Origin: Saccoglossus kowalevskii
Taxonomy: Eukaryota > Hemichordata > Enteropneusta > Harrimaniidae
Length of the DNA: 20,433 bases
Direction: 5' to 3'
NCBI RefSeq assembly: GCF_000003605.2
Contig: NW_003156347.1
Location: 1-20,433, forward strand
Shown here: positions 1-8,456 of the stretch, in pieces
How positions within the stretch are numbered: the stretch's first letter is position 1
Layout of the letters: every line of letters starts with the position of its first letter
The notes under the pieces: generated by a model
The model's input: only the letters and a program-made list of their open reading frames with translations
Told to the model about the DNA's origin: nothing
Databases searched by the model: none
Made by a program: the position numbers and the translations under genes

Positions 1-475
1 CAGGTTCCGGGGGTCAAAATACGTCACAATACATCCATCATCATCCATCGGCTGTCAACAACTATGGATGCGGTAAAAGTCTTGATTTGCAGTTTGCGTG
101 AATGGCCGGGAAAAATCATGCCAATTCTGTGCTTCAGTAACAGTATTTGCTGCTTTTTTGTGCAATGGAAATTAATTCAAGAAATGCTGTCAAAGGATAT
201 TTCCTTCTAGTAAACAAAACAACCCTGGGACGTTTATCTTGAGAAATTGAGAAGACGAAAATCTCTTGGGACAGTCGTTGTTGTGAAACAATGGACATAC
301 TTCTCCAGGGTATCAAGGGTAGTTTTGATTATTAAAAAAGGGAAACTGCTGCTTTATGGAAAAGCAAAAAAAAATGTCAATGTCATTCACCACAGTAATT
401 CTAAATCGATGTTGGTTTTAATTGGTGTTGCCTGGTGTAGAAGTAATAACATTACGATGTTTTGAGTTTAATAGT
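1..475. other. single-copy flank, no gene recognised
   Basis: I see no convincing coding region, RNA gene or repeat here. Short open frames exist, such as one from an ATG at 64 to a TAG at 208-210, but none shows a recognisable motif, a good start context or codon bias. A small imperfect CATC-rich stretch lies near 33-51. The region is ordinary AT-leaning intergenic or intronic DNA as far as I can tell. Confidence 0.6.
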
Positions 476-491
476 AAATTAATAATATTTA
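476..491. repeat. candidate LINE target-site duplication, left copy
   Basis: This 16-bp AT-rich string matches positions 1209-1224 at 15 of 16 bases, the one difference being at the tenth base. The two copies bracket the LINE remnant exactly where a target-site duplication made by target-primed reverse transcription would lie. The sequence is low in complexity, so a chance match is possible. Confidence 0.4.
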
Positions 492-508
492 GAAATTAAT
501 AGTAAATG

Positions 509-993
509 GTAGACTCCCTTTTGAATAACATCAACCAGTATAACCTGGTTGACAATGAAATTCTAACAACAAGGCAATTAGGACAAATTAATAAAAATAT
601 ACAAACATCATTTATATCAACTTGGAAAAGTGAATTACAAAACGACAATCAATCAAACCAAAATGAAATATAAATAAATTAAGAACATACAGAGAATTAA
701 AAAACAATGTTGCTTTTGAAACCTACCTTGTTACCCTGCAAAATATTGAGACTGACAGACACAACGGAATACCCTTTGATCATAGATTATGTAACCTTTG
801 TGATCAGAATCAAGTAGAAGATGAATATCATGCAAAAGTTGTACACCGATAGAAATGTCTTATTTGAAATGGCAAAAACCAAAATTTGTCACCAAAGACA
901 CAATTCATAGCCTTGCTAAACAACAGTGGTCTAACACTCCCTGTAGCAAGGTGTCTAAAGAAGTGTTTTGAAATAAGACAGCAACCCCAGTGA
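509..993 (+). pseudogene. LINE reverse-transcriptase C-terminal remnant
   Basis: Translation gives the recognisable tail of a LINE ORF2-type protein. In the frame of 509 comes a segment containing NEILTTRQLGQINKNI and then FISTWKSEL, ending at a TAA at 671-673. In the frame starting at 676 come KLRTYRELKNN and then IETDRHNGIPFDHRLCNLC followed by DQNQVEDEYH. These correspond to the KLRTYR-FK, ETGRH-NIP and C-x2-C-IEDE-H blocks that end many LINE proteins, and the Cys, Cys and His zinc-knuckle positions are visible. That frame hits TAG at 850-852 and TGA at 865-867. It then resumes with FIALLNNSGL and VARCLKKCFEIR, the usual final helix, before a TGA at 991-993. About 15 residues usually found before the ETGRH block seem deleted. 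The piece is certainly non-functional: one frameshift and at least three internal stops. Confidence 0.75.
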
Positions 994-1179
994 CAATTTT
1001 CGTCCACAGTTAAGTTTTGCATTTTTTCTATCTTTTTATTGTATAATAATTTAGTCTTAATATTTTCTTTCTCTGTTACAGTAATGTATTAGCTTAGTTT
1101 TTTGTATGTTTTTATTTTATATTATTTATTTAATTTTTTTAACCTGTTATCCTTCTTAAACATTTGTAGCCATTGCCAA

Positions 1180-1191
1180 TCCCTTCGGGGA
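1180..1191 (+). other. cUUCGg hairpin in LINE 3' tail
   Basis: TCCC at 1180-1183 pairs with GGGA at 1188-1191 around a TTCG loop (1184-1187). As RNA this is a C(UUCG)G tetraloop, an unusually stable fold. It lies about 20 nt before the end of the LINE copy. Several LINE families use a 3'-tail stem-loop for recognition by their own reverse transcriptase, so this may be the relic of such an element; that role is inferred. Confidence 0.4.
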
Positions 1192-1208
1192 ATGTGTAAG
1201 TGTTAATA

Positions 1209-1224
1209 AAATTAATATTATTTA
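1209..1224. repeat. candidate LINE target-site duplication, right copy
   Basis: This is the partner of the string at 476-491 (15 of 16 bases identical). It directly follows the AATAAA-rich end of the LINE tail. Confidence 0.4.
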
Positions 1225-2091
1225 ATTAATGACCCCGCACATTATTGATTTGCCTTGGCTAGTTGAAGCGGTTTTTAAATGGGCGACTCCATAGAAGTAT
1301 TCGCCGTGACTCAAGACTTTTCATTCGGGTTAATACAACGCTTACATGTTACTGTCAGAAAGGTTTAATGTCTTGTTTGTATTTGCACAATGTGAAAGTA
1401 GGGTTTATTGTCAAAAAGTACTAGTACATGGGTGGTTGTATGCATATTGAACTATACAAAATTTGAATTATGTCACCAAACTGTACGTTTTGACGACTCG
1501 TATGCAATTGTAAGATTATATTTCTGATATACTCGAAGTGAATCTCAGCACTGTGCTTTTTATAAATGTTGTGGTTCGGTTAATAATTTCCTGGAAACTG
1601 TGCAGGAAATCACAGACTTTTATTATTTTTTGTTCATAGTCTTTCTAAATTTCAGTTGTTATTGTTCATAATTATTGACAGCAATAACACTTGTTTTCTG
1701 TTGTGAAACCATTTCCAGTTATTATGAATGTGTACATGACAGCTTTCCCCCACACAATAAGACATGTATGGATATGTGCGAGTATGTTTGTTGGGTTAAT
1801 ATGCCACTTCTTTATATCCCACAATGTCTTGTAATTCTAACTAACTACTATTTCGCAAATTTGCGTAGCCTTGCTTCTACTCCCATATTGTCCTTAATAG
1901 TGAAGGTTAATGCAGATATATTGTAAATTACACAGAGGTAACACTACAATACATTTCCCTTTACATTCCCTTGTATTACATAACAGTCTTTGAGCTGAGG
2001 CAGTTATGGTTCTACAACCATCACCAGTTCTCTTGTTTAAACTGTCTATATGTGCGCAGTCTATCTAAGACAAACTTAACATTAACTATTT
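1225..2091. other. single-copy flank, no gene recognised
   Basis: About 870 bp of AT-leaning DNA. The longest open frame (about 83 codons, 1675-1926) starts at a TTG rather than an ATG, has no recognisable domain and shows no support as an exon. I see no tRNA, tandem repeat or transposon end. Confidence 0.55.
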
Positions 2092-2102
2092 TGCGCATGC
2101 GC
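2092..2102. promoter_or_regulatory. NRF-1-type palindrome
   Basis: TGCGCATGCGC contains the perfect 10-bp palindrome GCGCATGCGC at 2093-2102, the known core of NRF-1 binding sites in animal promoters. It lies about 200 bp upstream of a TATA box at 2291-2298 and in single-copy DNA outside the repeat. Binding is inferred from the motif alone. Confidence 0.4.
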
Positions 2103-2166
2103 TTTGGTACAATTCGTTGACAGTTTTTCCGTGTGAGTAGTAAAAGCAACTGAATCATTGAGATAT

Positions 2167-2172
2167 CACGTG
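2167..2172. promoter_or_regulatory. CACGTG E-box
   Basis: A palindromic CACGTG, the canonical site for bHLH-zip factors of the Myc, Max and USF kind. A hexamer is weak evidence alone; it is listed because it falls within 130 bp of the other promoter-like motifs and the TATA box. Confidence 0.2.
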
Positions 2173-2230
2173 CTATGAGATTCAAGTCTACAAAATATTT
2201 GACATCGTGCAGACAATAATCACACCAGAC

Positions 2231-2245
2231 GGGCGGGATGACGTC
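2231..2245 (+). promoter_or_regulatory. GC box next to a CRE-like site
   Basis: GGGCGGG (2231-2237, Sp1-type GC box) is directly followed by TGACGTC (2239-2245, one base short of the CREB/ATF palindrome). They end exactly where the first repeat linker begins and lie 45-60 bp upstream of the TATA box at 2291. This spacing is typical of proximal promoter elements. Only the first linker has these neighbours. Confidence 0.35.
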
Positions 2246-2249
2246 CTAT

Positions 2250-2642
2250 CACGCGGGCTTTTTACATCGGTCTTTTGTTTAAAAAATCACTATAAATAAA
2301 AGCTAGGAACGAATTTGTTTCCGTGAGTACAATTCAATGCCACGCGAGGGATGCAAATCATAAAGACGCTCTTTGACAGCCTGTATTCTGTGTAGATTGT
2401 AATCGCTACTGATGACTAAACTACTAATGTATTGGGAAATCAAATTAATTATATTGGTGATAATCACTTTGTCTCTGTAATCACTCTGTATTCGGAAATG
2501 GCGAGAGATTGGAACAAACACAAACAATTATTATATGCAGATGGATTTTTCATTCCTCAAATGCCCACATGATCACAATTGTACCATTGTTGAAAAATAC
2601 ATTCTTTGTTGTCACAAAATTCGAACGTATGCTGCATGTTAC
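2250..2642 (+). repeat. 393-bp linker, copy 1
   Basis: First of seven near-identical 393-bp linkers that separate the 39-bp arrays. Its left neighbour is single-copy DNA; only CTAT (2246-2249) is shared with the array end that precedes every other linker. Inside are TATAAATAAA (2291-2300), which reads as a TATA box (2291-2298) or as AATAAA (2295-2300); an ATGCAAAT octamer (2350-2357); an 11-bp inverted repeat, GTGATAATCAC (2457-2467); and an ATG at 2535 that opens the forward frame running into the array. The minus strand has an open frame at 2303-2527 (74 codons) of unknown meaning. Part of it, ending in SRGIELYSRKQ, faintly recalls the segment between endonuclease and reverse transcriptase in LINE proteins, too weakly to claim. 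The A at 2518 is the one base I found to vary between linkers. Confidence 0.95.
2291..2300 (+). promoter_or_regulatory. TATA box or poly(A) signal, repeated in every linker
   Basis: TATAAATAAA holds a consensus TATA box and an overlapping AATAAA. Copies start at 2291, 4775, 6557, 8105, 11645, 14284 and 19460. As a TATA box it would place a transcription start near 2320, ahead of the ATG at 2535. As a poly(A) signal in copies 2-7 it lies about 12 nt after the TAA that ends the previous peptide-repeat frame. Copy 1 is the only one with single-copy promoter-like motifs upstream. The sequence cannot decide between the two readings. Confidence 0.4.
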
Positions 2643-4733
2643 CTCGTATACGGCGATCATCGCTATTGGAGTGAAGGACTACTAGTATACGGCGATCATC
2701 GCTATTGGAGTGAGGGACTACTAGTATACGGTGACCATCGCTATTGGAGTGAGGGACTACTAGTATACGGCGATCATCGCTATTGGAGTGAAGGACTACT
2801 AGTATATGGCGACCATCGCTATTGGAGTGAGGGACTACTAGTATACGGCGATCATCGCTATTGGAGTGAGGGACTACTAGTATACGGCGACCATCGCTAT
2901 TGGAGTGAGGGACTACTAGTATACGGCGACCATCGCTATTGGAGTGAGGGACTACTAGTATACGGCGATCATCGCTATTGGAGTGAAGGACTACTAGTAT
3001 ATGGCGACCATCGCTATTGGAGTGAGGGACTACTAGTATATGGCGACCATCGCTATTGGAGTGAGGGACTACTAGTATACGGCGACCATCGCTATTGGAG
3101 TGAGGGACTACTAGTAAACGGCGACCATCACTATTGGAGTGAGGGACGACTAGTATACGGCGACCATCGCTATTGGAGTGAGGGACTACTAATAAACGGC
3201 GATCATCACTATTGGAGTGAGGGACTACTAGTATACGGCGACCATCACTATTGGAGTGAGGGACTACTAGTATACGGCGACCATCGCTATTGGAGTGAGG
3301 GACTACTAGTATACGGCGACCACCAATATTGGAGTGAGGAACTACAAGTATACGGCGACCATCGCTATTGGAGTGAGGGACTATTAGTATACGGCGACCA
3401 CCAATATTGGAGTGAGGAACTACAAGTATACGGCGACCATCGCTATTGGAGTGAGGGACTACTAGTATACGGCGATCATCGCTATTGGAGTGAAGGACTA
3501 CTAGTATATGGCGACCATCGCTATTGGAGTGAGGGACTACTAGTATATGGCGACCATCGTTATTGGAGTGAGGGACTACTAGTATACGGCGACCATCGCT
3601 ATTGGAGTGAGGGACTACTAGTAAACGGCGACCATCACTATTGGAGTGAGGGACTACTAGTATACGGCGATCATCGCTATTGGAGTGAGGGACTACTAGT
3701 ATACGGCGATCATCGCTATTGGAGTGAGGGACTACTAGTATACGATGACCATCGCTATTGGAGTGAGGGACTACTAGTATACGGCGACCATCGCTATTGG
3801 AGTGAGGGACTACTAGTATACGGCGACCATCGCTATTGGAGTGAGGGACTACTAGTATACGGCGACCATCGCTATTGGAGTGAGGGACTACTAGTATACG
3901 GCGACCATCGCTATTGGAGTGAGGGACTACTAGTATACGGCGACCATCGCTATTGGAGTGAGGGACTACTAGTATACGGCGATCATCGCTATTGGAGTGA
4001 GGGACTACTAGTATACGGCGACCATCACTATTGGAGTGAGGGACTACTAGTATACGGCGATCATCGCTATTGGAGTGAGGGACTACTAGTATACGGCGAT
4101 CATTGCTATTAGAGTGAGGGACTACTAGTATACGGCGACCATCGCTATTGGAGTGAGGGACTACTAGTATACGGCGACCATTGCTATTGGAGTGAGGGAC
4201 TACTAGTATACGGAGATCATCGCTATTGGAGTGAGGGACTACTAGTATACGGCAACCATCGCTATTGGAGTGTGGGACTACTAGTATACGACAACCATCG
4301 CTATTGGAGTGAGGGACTACTAGTATACGGCGATCATCGCTATTGGAGTGAGGGACTACTAGTATACGGCAACCATTGCTATTGGAGTGAGGGACTTCTA
4401 GTATACGGCAACCATCGCTATTGGAGTGAGGGACTTCTAGTATACGGTAACCATCGCTATTGGAGTGAGGGACTACAAGAATACGGCGATCATCTCTATT
4501 GGAGTGAGGGACTACTAGTATACGGCGATCATCGCTATTGGAGTGAGGGACAACTAGTATACAGCGACCATCGCTATTGGAGTGAGGGACTACTAGTATA
4601 CGGCAACCATCGCTATAGGAGTGAGTTACTACTAGTATACGGCGACCATCGCTATTGGAGTGAGGGACTACTAGTATATGGCAACCATCACTATTGGAAT
4701 GAGGGACTACTAGTATACGGCGACCATCGCTAT
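2643..4733 (+). repeat. 39-bp tandem array 1 (about 53 units)
   Basis: Head-to-tail 39-bp units. The typical unit contains GTATACGGCGACCATCG, then CTATTGGAGTGAG, then GGACTACTA. In one forward frame it reads LVYGDHRYWSEGL. Landmark variants occur in a fixed order: an N-for-Y plus H-for-R unit near 3115, the CTACTAATAAAC unit at 3186, CACCAATAT units near 3331 and 3399, GATGACC at 3744, GGAGATC near 4212, an AGTGTGGGA unit near 4270, and an array-specific tail with AGG for TGG near 4617. The forward frame from the ATG at 2535 is stopped by TAG at 4110-4112 (TGG to TAG), then stays open to a TAA at 4764-4766. There are no indels that break the 39-bp phase. Confidence 0.97.
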
Positions 4734-5126
4734 CACGCGGGCTTTTTACATCGGTCTTTTGTTTAAAAAATCACTATAAATAAAAGCTAGGAACGAATTT
4801 GTTTCCGTGAGTACAATTCAATGCCACGCGAGGGATGCAAATCATAAAGACGCTCTTTGACAGCCTGTATTCTGTGTAGATTGTAATCGCTACTGATGAC
4901 TAAACTACTAATGTATTGGGAAATCAAATTAATTATATTGGTGATAATCACTTTGTCTCTGTAATCACTCTGTATTCGGAAATGGCGAGAGATTGGAACA
5001 AGCACAAACAATTATTATATGCAGATGGATTTTTCATTCCTCAAATGCCCACATGATCACAATTGTACCATTGTTGAAAAATACATTCTTTGTTGTCACA
5101 AAATTCGAACGTATGCTGCATGTTAC
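4734..5126 (+). repeat. 393-bp linker, copy 2
   Basis: Matches copy 1 throughout as far as I can read, except for G instead of A at 5002. The same G occurs only in copy 4 (8332). Its TATAAATAAA starts at 4775 and its ATG is at 5019. Confidence 0.95.
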
Positions 5127-6548
5127 CTCGTATACGGCGATCATCGCTATTGGAGTGAAGGACTACTAGTATACGGCGATCATCGCTATTGGAGTGAGGG
5201 ACTACTAGTATACGGTGACCATCGCTATTGGAGTGAGGGACTACGAGTATACGGCGATCATCGCTATTGGAGTGAAGGACTACTAGTATATGGCGACCAT
5301 CGCTATTGGAGTGAGGGACTACTAGTATACGGCGACCATCGCTATTGGAGTGAGGGACTACTAGTAAACGGCGACCATCACTATTGGAGTGAGGGACTAC
5401 TAGTATACGGCGACCATCGCTATTGGAGTGAGGGACTACTAATAAACGGCGATCATCACTATTGGAGTGAGGGACTACTAGTATACGGCGACCAACACTA
5501 TTGGAGTGAGGGACTACTAGTATACGGCGACCATCGCTATTGGAGTGAGGGACTACTAGTATACGGCGACCACCAATATTGGAGTGAGGAACTACAAGTA
5601 TACGGCGACCATCGCTATTGGAGTGAGGGACTATTAGTATACGGCGACCACCAATATTGGAGTGAGGAACTACAAGTATACGGCGACCATCGCTGTTGGA
5701 GTGAGGGACTACTAGTATACGGCGATCATCGCTATTGGAGTGAGGGACTACTAGTATACGGCGATCATCGCTATTGGAGTGAGGGACTACTAGTATACGA
5801 TGACCATCGCTATTGGAGTGAGGGACTACTAGTATACGGCGACCATCGCTATTGGAGTGAGGGACTACTAGTATACGGCGACCATCGCTATTGGAGTGAG
5901 GAACTACTAGTATACGGCGACCATCGCTATTGGAGTGAGGGACTACTAGTATACGGCGACCATCGCTATTGGAGTGAGGGACTACTAGTATACGGCGACC
6001 ATCGCTATTGGAGTGAGGGACTACTAGTATACGGCGATCATCGCTATTGGAGTGAGGGACTACTAGTATACGGCGACCATCACTATTGGAGTGAGGGACT
6101 ACTAGTATACGGCGATCATCGCTATTGGAGTGAGGGACTACTAGTATACGGCAACCATTGCTATTGGAGTGAGGGACTTCTAGTATACGGCAACCATCGC
6201 TATTGGAGTGAGGGACTTCTAGTATACGGTAACCATCGCTATTGGAGTGAGGGACTACAAGAATACGGCGATCATCGCTATTGGAGTGAGGGACTACTAG
6301 TATACGGCGATCATCGCTATTGGAGTGAGGGACAACTAGTATACAGCGACCATCGCTATTGGAGTGAGGGACTAATAGTATACGGCAACCATCGCTATAG
6401 GAGTGAGTTACTACTAGTATACGGCGACCATCGCTATTGGAGTGAGGGACTACTAGTATATGGCAACCATCACTATTGGAATGAGGGACTACTAGTATAC
6501 GGCGACCATCGCTATCACGCGGGCTTTTTACATCGGTCTTTTGTTTAA
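5019..6548 (+). CDS. possible 509-residue peptide-repeat protein, unproven
   Basis: This is one of only two cassettes whose forward frame is uninterrupted. It starts at an ATG inside linker 2 with a 36-residue leader (MQMDFSFLKCPHDHNC...) holding cysteines at 10, 16, 25, 26 and 35. It continues as 35 full copies of the 13-residue repeat LVYGDHRYWSEGL and ends HAGFLHRSFV plus TAA in linker 3. There is no convincing signal peptide, membrane segment or known domain, and I do not recognise the repeat. For coding: many changes are silent (GAC/GAT, TAC/TAT, GAG/GAA), and a TATA box lies upstream at 4775. Against: the ATG context is weak, upstream ATGs exist in the leader, sister copies are broken, and a 39-bp unit keeps any stop-free frame open. 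A fortuitous frame in a satellite is more likely. Confidence 0.2.
   Translation: MQMDFSFLKCPHDHNCTIVEKYILCCHKIRTYAACYLVYGDHRYWSEGLLVYGDHRYWSEGLLVYGDHRYWSEGLRVYGDHRYWSEGLLVYGDHRYWSEGLLVYGDHRYWSEGLLVNGDHHYWSEGLLVYGDHRYWSEGLLINGDHHYWSEGLLVYGDQHYWSEGLLVYGDHRYWSEGLLVYGDHQYWSEELQVYGDHRYWSEGLLVYGDHQYWSEELQVYGDHRCWSEGLLVYGDHRYWSEGLLVYGDHRYWSEGLLVYDDHRYWSEGLLVYGDHRYWSEGLLVYGDHRYWSEELLVYGDHRYWSEGLLVYGDHRYWSEGLLVYGDHRYWSEGLLVYGDHRYWSEGLLVYGDHHYWSEGLLVYGDHRYWSEGLLVYGNHCYWSEGLLVYGNHRYWSEGLLVYGNHRYWSEGLQEYGDHRYWSEGLLVYGDHRYWSEGQLVYSDHRYWSEGLIVYGNHRYRSELLLVYGDHRYWSEGLLVYGNHHYWNEGLLVYGDHRYHAGFLHRSFV
5127..6515 (+). repeat. 39-bp tandem array 2 (about 35 units)
   Basis: Same unit and same order of landmark variants as array 1, but shorter at the left: the CTACTAATAAAC landmark (5436) lies 705 bp from the linker start, against 939 in array 1. 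It carries CTACGAGTAT near 5251 and ACCAACAC near 5490, both shared only with array 5. Its tail has CTAATAGTA near 6370, shared only with array 6. The 39-bp phase is unbroken and the forward frame is open throughout. Confidence 0.97.
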
Positions 6549-6908
6549 AAAATCACTATAAATAAAAGCTAGGAACGAATTTGTTTCCGTGAGTACAATT
6601 CAATGCCACGCGAGGGATGCAAATCATAAAGACGCTCTTTGACAGCCTGTATTCTGTGTAGATTGTAATCGCTACTGATGACTAAACTACTAATGTATTG
6701 GGAAATCAAATTAATTATATTGGTGATAATCACTTTGTCTCTGTAATCACTCTGTATTCGGAAATGGCGAGAGATTGGAACAAACACAAACAATTATTAT
6801 ATGCAGATGGATTTTTCATTCCTCAAATGCCCACATGATCACAATTGTACCATTGTTGAAAAATACATTCTTTGTTGTCACAAAATTCGAACGTATGCTG
6901 CATGTTAC
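6516..6908 (+). repeat. 393-bp linker, copy 3
   Basis: Same as copy 1, with A at the variable site. TATAAATAAA starts at 6557 and the ATG is at 6801. Unlike the other linkers it runs into a GACC and GAGGGA unit, not the usual GATC and GAAGGA first unit, so its right-hand array has lost the normal beginning. Confidence 0.95.
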
Positions 6909-8063
6909 CTCGTATACGGCGACCATCGCTATTGGAGTGAGGGACTACTAGTATACGGCGACCATCGCTATTGGAGTGAGGGACTACTAGTATACGGCGA
7001 CCATCGCTATTGGAGTGAGGGACTACTAGTATACGGCGATCATCGCTATTGGAGTGAGGGACTACTAGTATACGATGACCATCGCTATTGGAGTGAGGGA
7101 CTACTAGTATACGGCGACCATCGCTATTGGAGTGAGGGACTACTAGTATACGGCGACCATCGCTATTGGAGTGAGGGACTACTAGTATACGGCGACCATC
7201 GCTATTGGAGTGAGGGACTACTAGTATACGGCGACCATCGCTATTGGAGTGAGGGACTACTAGTATACGGCGACCATCGCTATTGGAGTGAGGGACTACT
7301 AGTATACGGCGATCATCGCTATTGGAGTGAGGGACTACTAGTATACGGCGACCATCACTATTGGAGTGAGGGACTACTAGTATACGGCGATCATCGCTAT
7401 TGGAGTGAGGGACTACTAGTATACGGCGATCATTGCTATTAGAGTGAGGGACTACTAGTATACGGCGACCATCGCTATTGGAGTGAGGGACTACTAGTAT
7501 ACGGCGACCATTGCTATTGGAGTGAGGGACTACTAGTATACGGAGATCATCGCTATTGGAGTGAGGGACTACTAGTATACGGCAACCATCGCTATTGGAG
7601 TGTGGGACTACTAGTATACGACAACCATCGCTATTGGAGTGAGGGACTACTAGTATACGACAACCATCGCTATTGGAGTGAGGGACTACTAGTATACGGC
7701 AACCATTGCTATTGGAGTGAGGGACTTCTAGTATACGGCAACCATCGCTATTGGAGTGAGGGACTTCTAGTATACGGTAACCATCGCTATTGGAGTGAGG
7801 GACTACAAGAATACGGCGATCATCTCTATTGGAGTGAGGGACTACTAGTATACGGCGATCATCGCTATTGGAGTGAGGGACAACTAGTATACAGCGACCA
7901 TCGCTATTGGAGTGAGGGACTACTAGTATACGGCAACCATCGCTATAGGAGTGAGTTACTACTAGTATACGGCGACCATCGCTATTGGAGTGAGGGACTA
8001 CTAGTATATGGCAACCATCACTATTGGAATGAGGGACTACTAGTATACGGCGACCATCGCTAT
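6909..8063 (+). repeat. 39-bp tandem array 3 (about 29 units, shortest)
   Basis: Begins with units normally found in mid-array: the GATGACC landmark comes already at the fifth unit (7074), so the usual first block is missing. From there to its right end it follows array 1 at a constant offset of 3330 bp, including the TAG nonsense change (7440-7442 against 4110-4112) and the ATCTCTAT tail unit. One unit differs (GACAACC near 7657 against GGCGATC near 4327). The forward frame opened at 6801 is broken by the TAG, then open to 8096. Confidence 0.97.
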
Positions 8064-8456
8064 CACGCGGGCTTTTTACATCGGTCTTTTGTTTAAAAAA
8101 TCACTATAAATAAAAGCTAGGAACGAATTTGTTTCCGTGAGTACAATTCAATGCCACGCGAGGGATGCAAATCATAAAGACGCTCTTTGACAGCCTGTAT
8201 TCTGTGTAGATTGTAATCGCTACTGATGACTAAACTACTAATGTATTGGGAAATCAAATTAATTATATTGGTGATAATCACTTTGTCTCTGTAATCACTC
8301 TGTATTCGGAAATGGCGAGAGATTGGAACAAGCACAAACAATTATTATATGCAGATGGATTTTTCATTCCTCAAATGCCCACATGATCACAATTGTACCA
8401 TTGTTGAAAAATACATTCTTTGTTGTCACAAAATTCGAACGTATGCTGCATGTTAC
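8064..8456 (+). repeat. 393-bp linker, copy 4
   Basis: Carries the G variant at 8332 otherwise seen only in copy 2. TATAAATAAA starts at 8105 and the ATG is at 8349. It continues the 3330-bp-offset duplication that links array 3 to array 1. Confidence 0.95.

Larger units (their letters stand above)
492..1208 (+). mobile_element. 5'-truncated, decayed non-LTR (LINE) retrotransposon
   Basis: About 717 bp remain of the 3' end of a LINE. It holds the C-terminal part of the reverse-transcriptase polyprotein (509-993, broken), a 3' untranslated tail (994-1208) with a UUCG hairpin, and an AT-rich end rich in AATAAA-like motifs. No endonuclease or catalytic reverse-transcriptase core is present, which fits 5' truncation during insertion. 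A near-identical 16-bp string flanks both ends. Stops and a frameshift show that the copy is old and inactive. The family cannot be fixed from this fragment. The C-terminal zinc-knuckle layout resembles LINEs common in molluscs, cnidarians and other marine invertebrates, which is my reason for suggesting that kind of host. Confidence 0.7.

Noticed and set aside
247..465. 72-codon plus-strand frame and the overlapping minus-strand frame at 134-316
   Set aside because: Non-ATG start on the plus strand, lysine-rich low-information sequence, no domain; expected by chance.
828..1022. Minus-strand 64-codon frame
   Set aside because: It is antisense to the LINE coding remnant and tail, which explain this stretch.
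1675..1926. 83-codon plus-strand frame
   Set aside because: Begins at TTG, has no recognised motif or plausible splice structure, and lies in featureless flank.
2323..2328. GTGAGT as a 5' splice donor in the linker
   Set aside because: The bases before it (TTTCC) fit the donor consensus poorly, and I could not find a matching acceptor in the linker with a good pyrimidine tract.
2350..2357. ATGCAAAT octamer as evidence for an snRNA or histone promoter
   Set aside because: It lies downstream of the TATA box in the same orientation, and no snRNA or histone sequence follows.
2303..2527. Minus-strand 74-codon frame as a gene, and its six copies
   Set aside because: No recognisable domain, no independent conservation because all copies are near-identical, and only a vague similarity to a LINE segment. 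Described under the linker instead.
2610..2635. Pol III B-box-like GTTCGAATT on the minus strand of the linker
   Set aside because: Only part of the consensus matches, with no A box at a fitting distance and no tRNA or 5S-like fold seen.
4272..4766. Separate downstream genes starting at GTG after the broken frames (also 7602, 13703, 16030, 18840)
   Set aside because: These starts are only the AGTGTGGGA variant unit read as a GTG start. They are continuations of the broken repeat frame, not genes.
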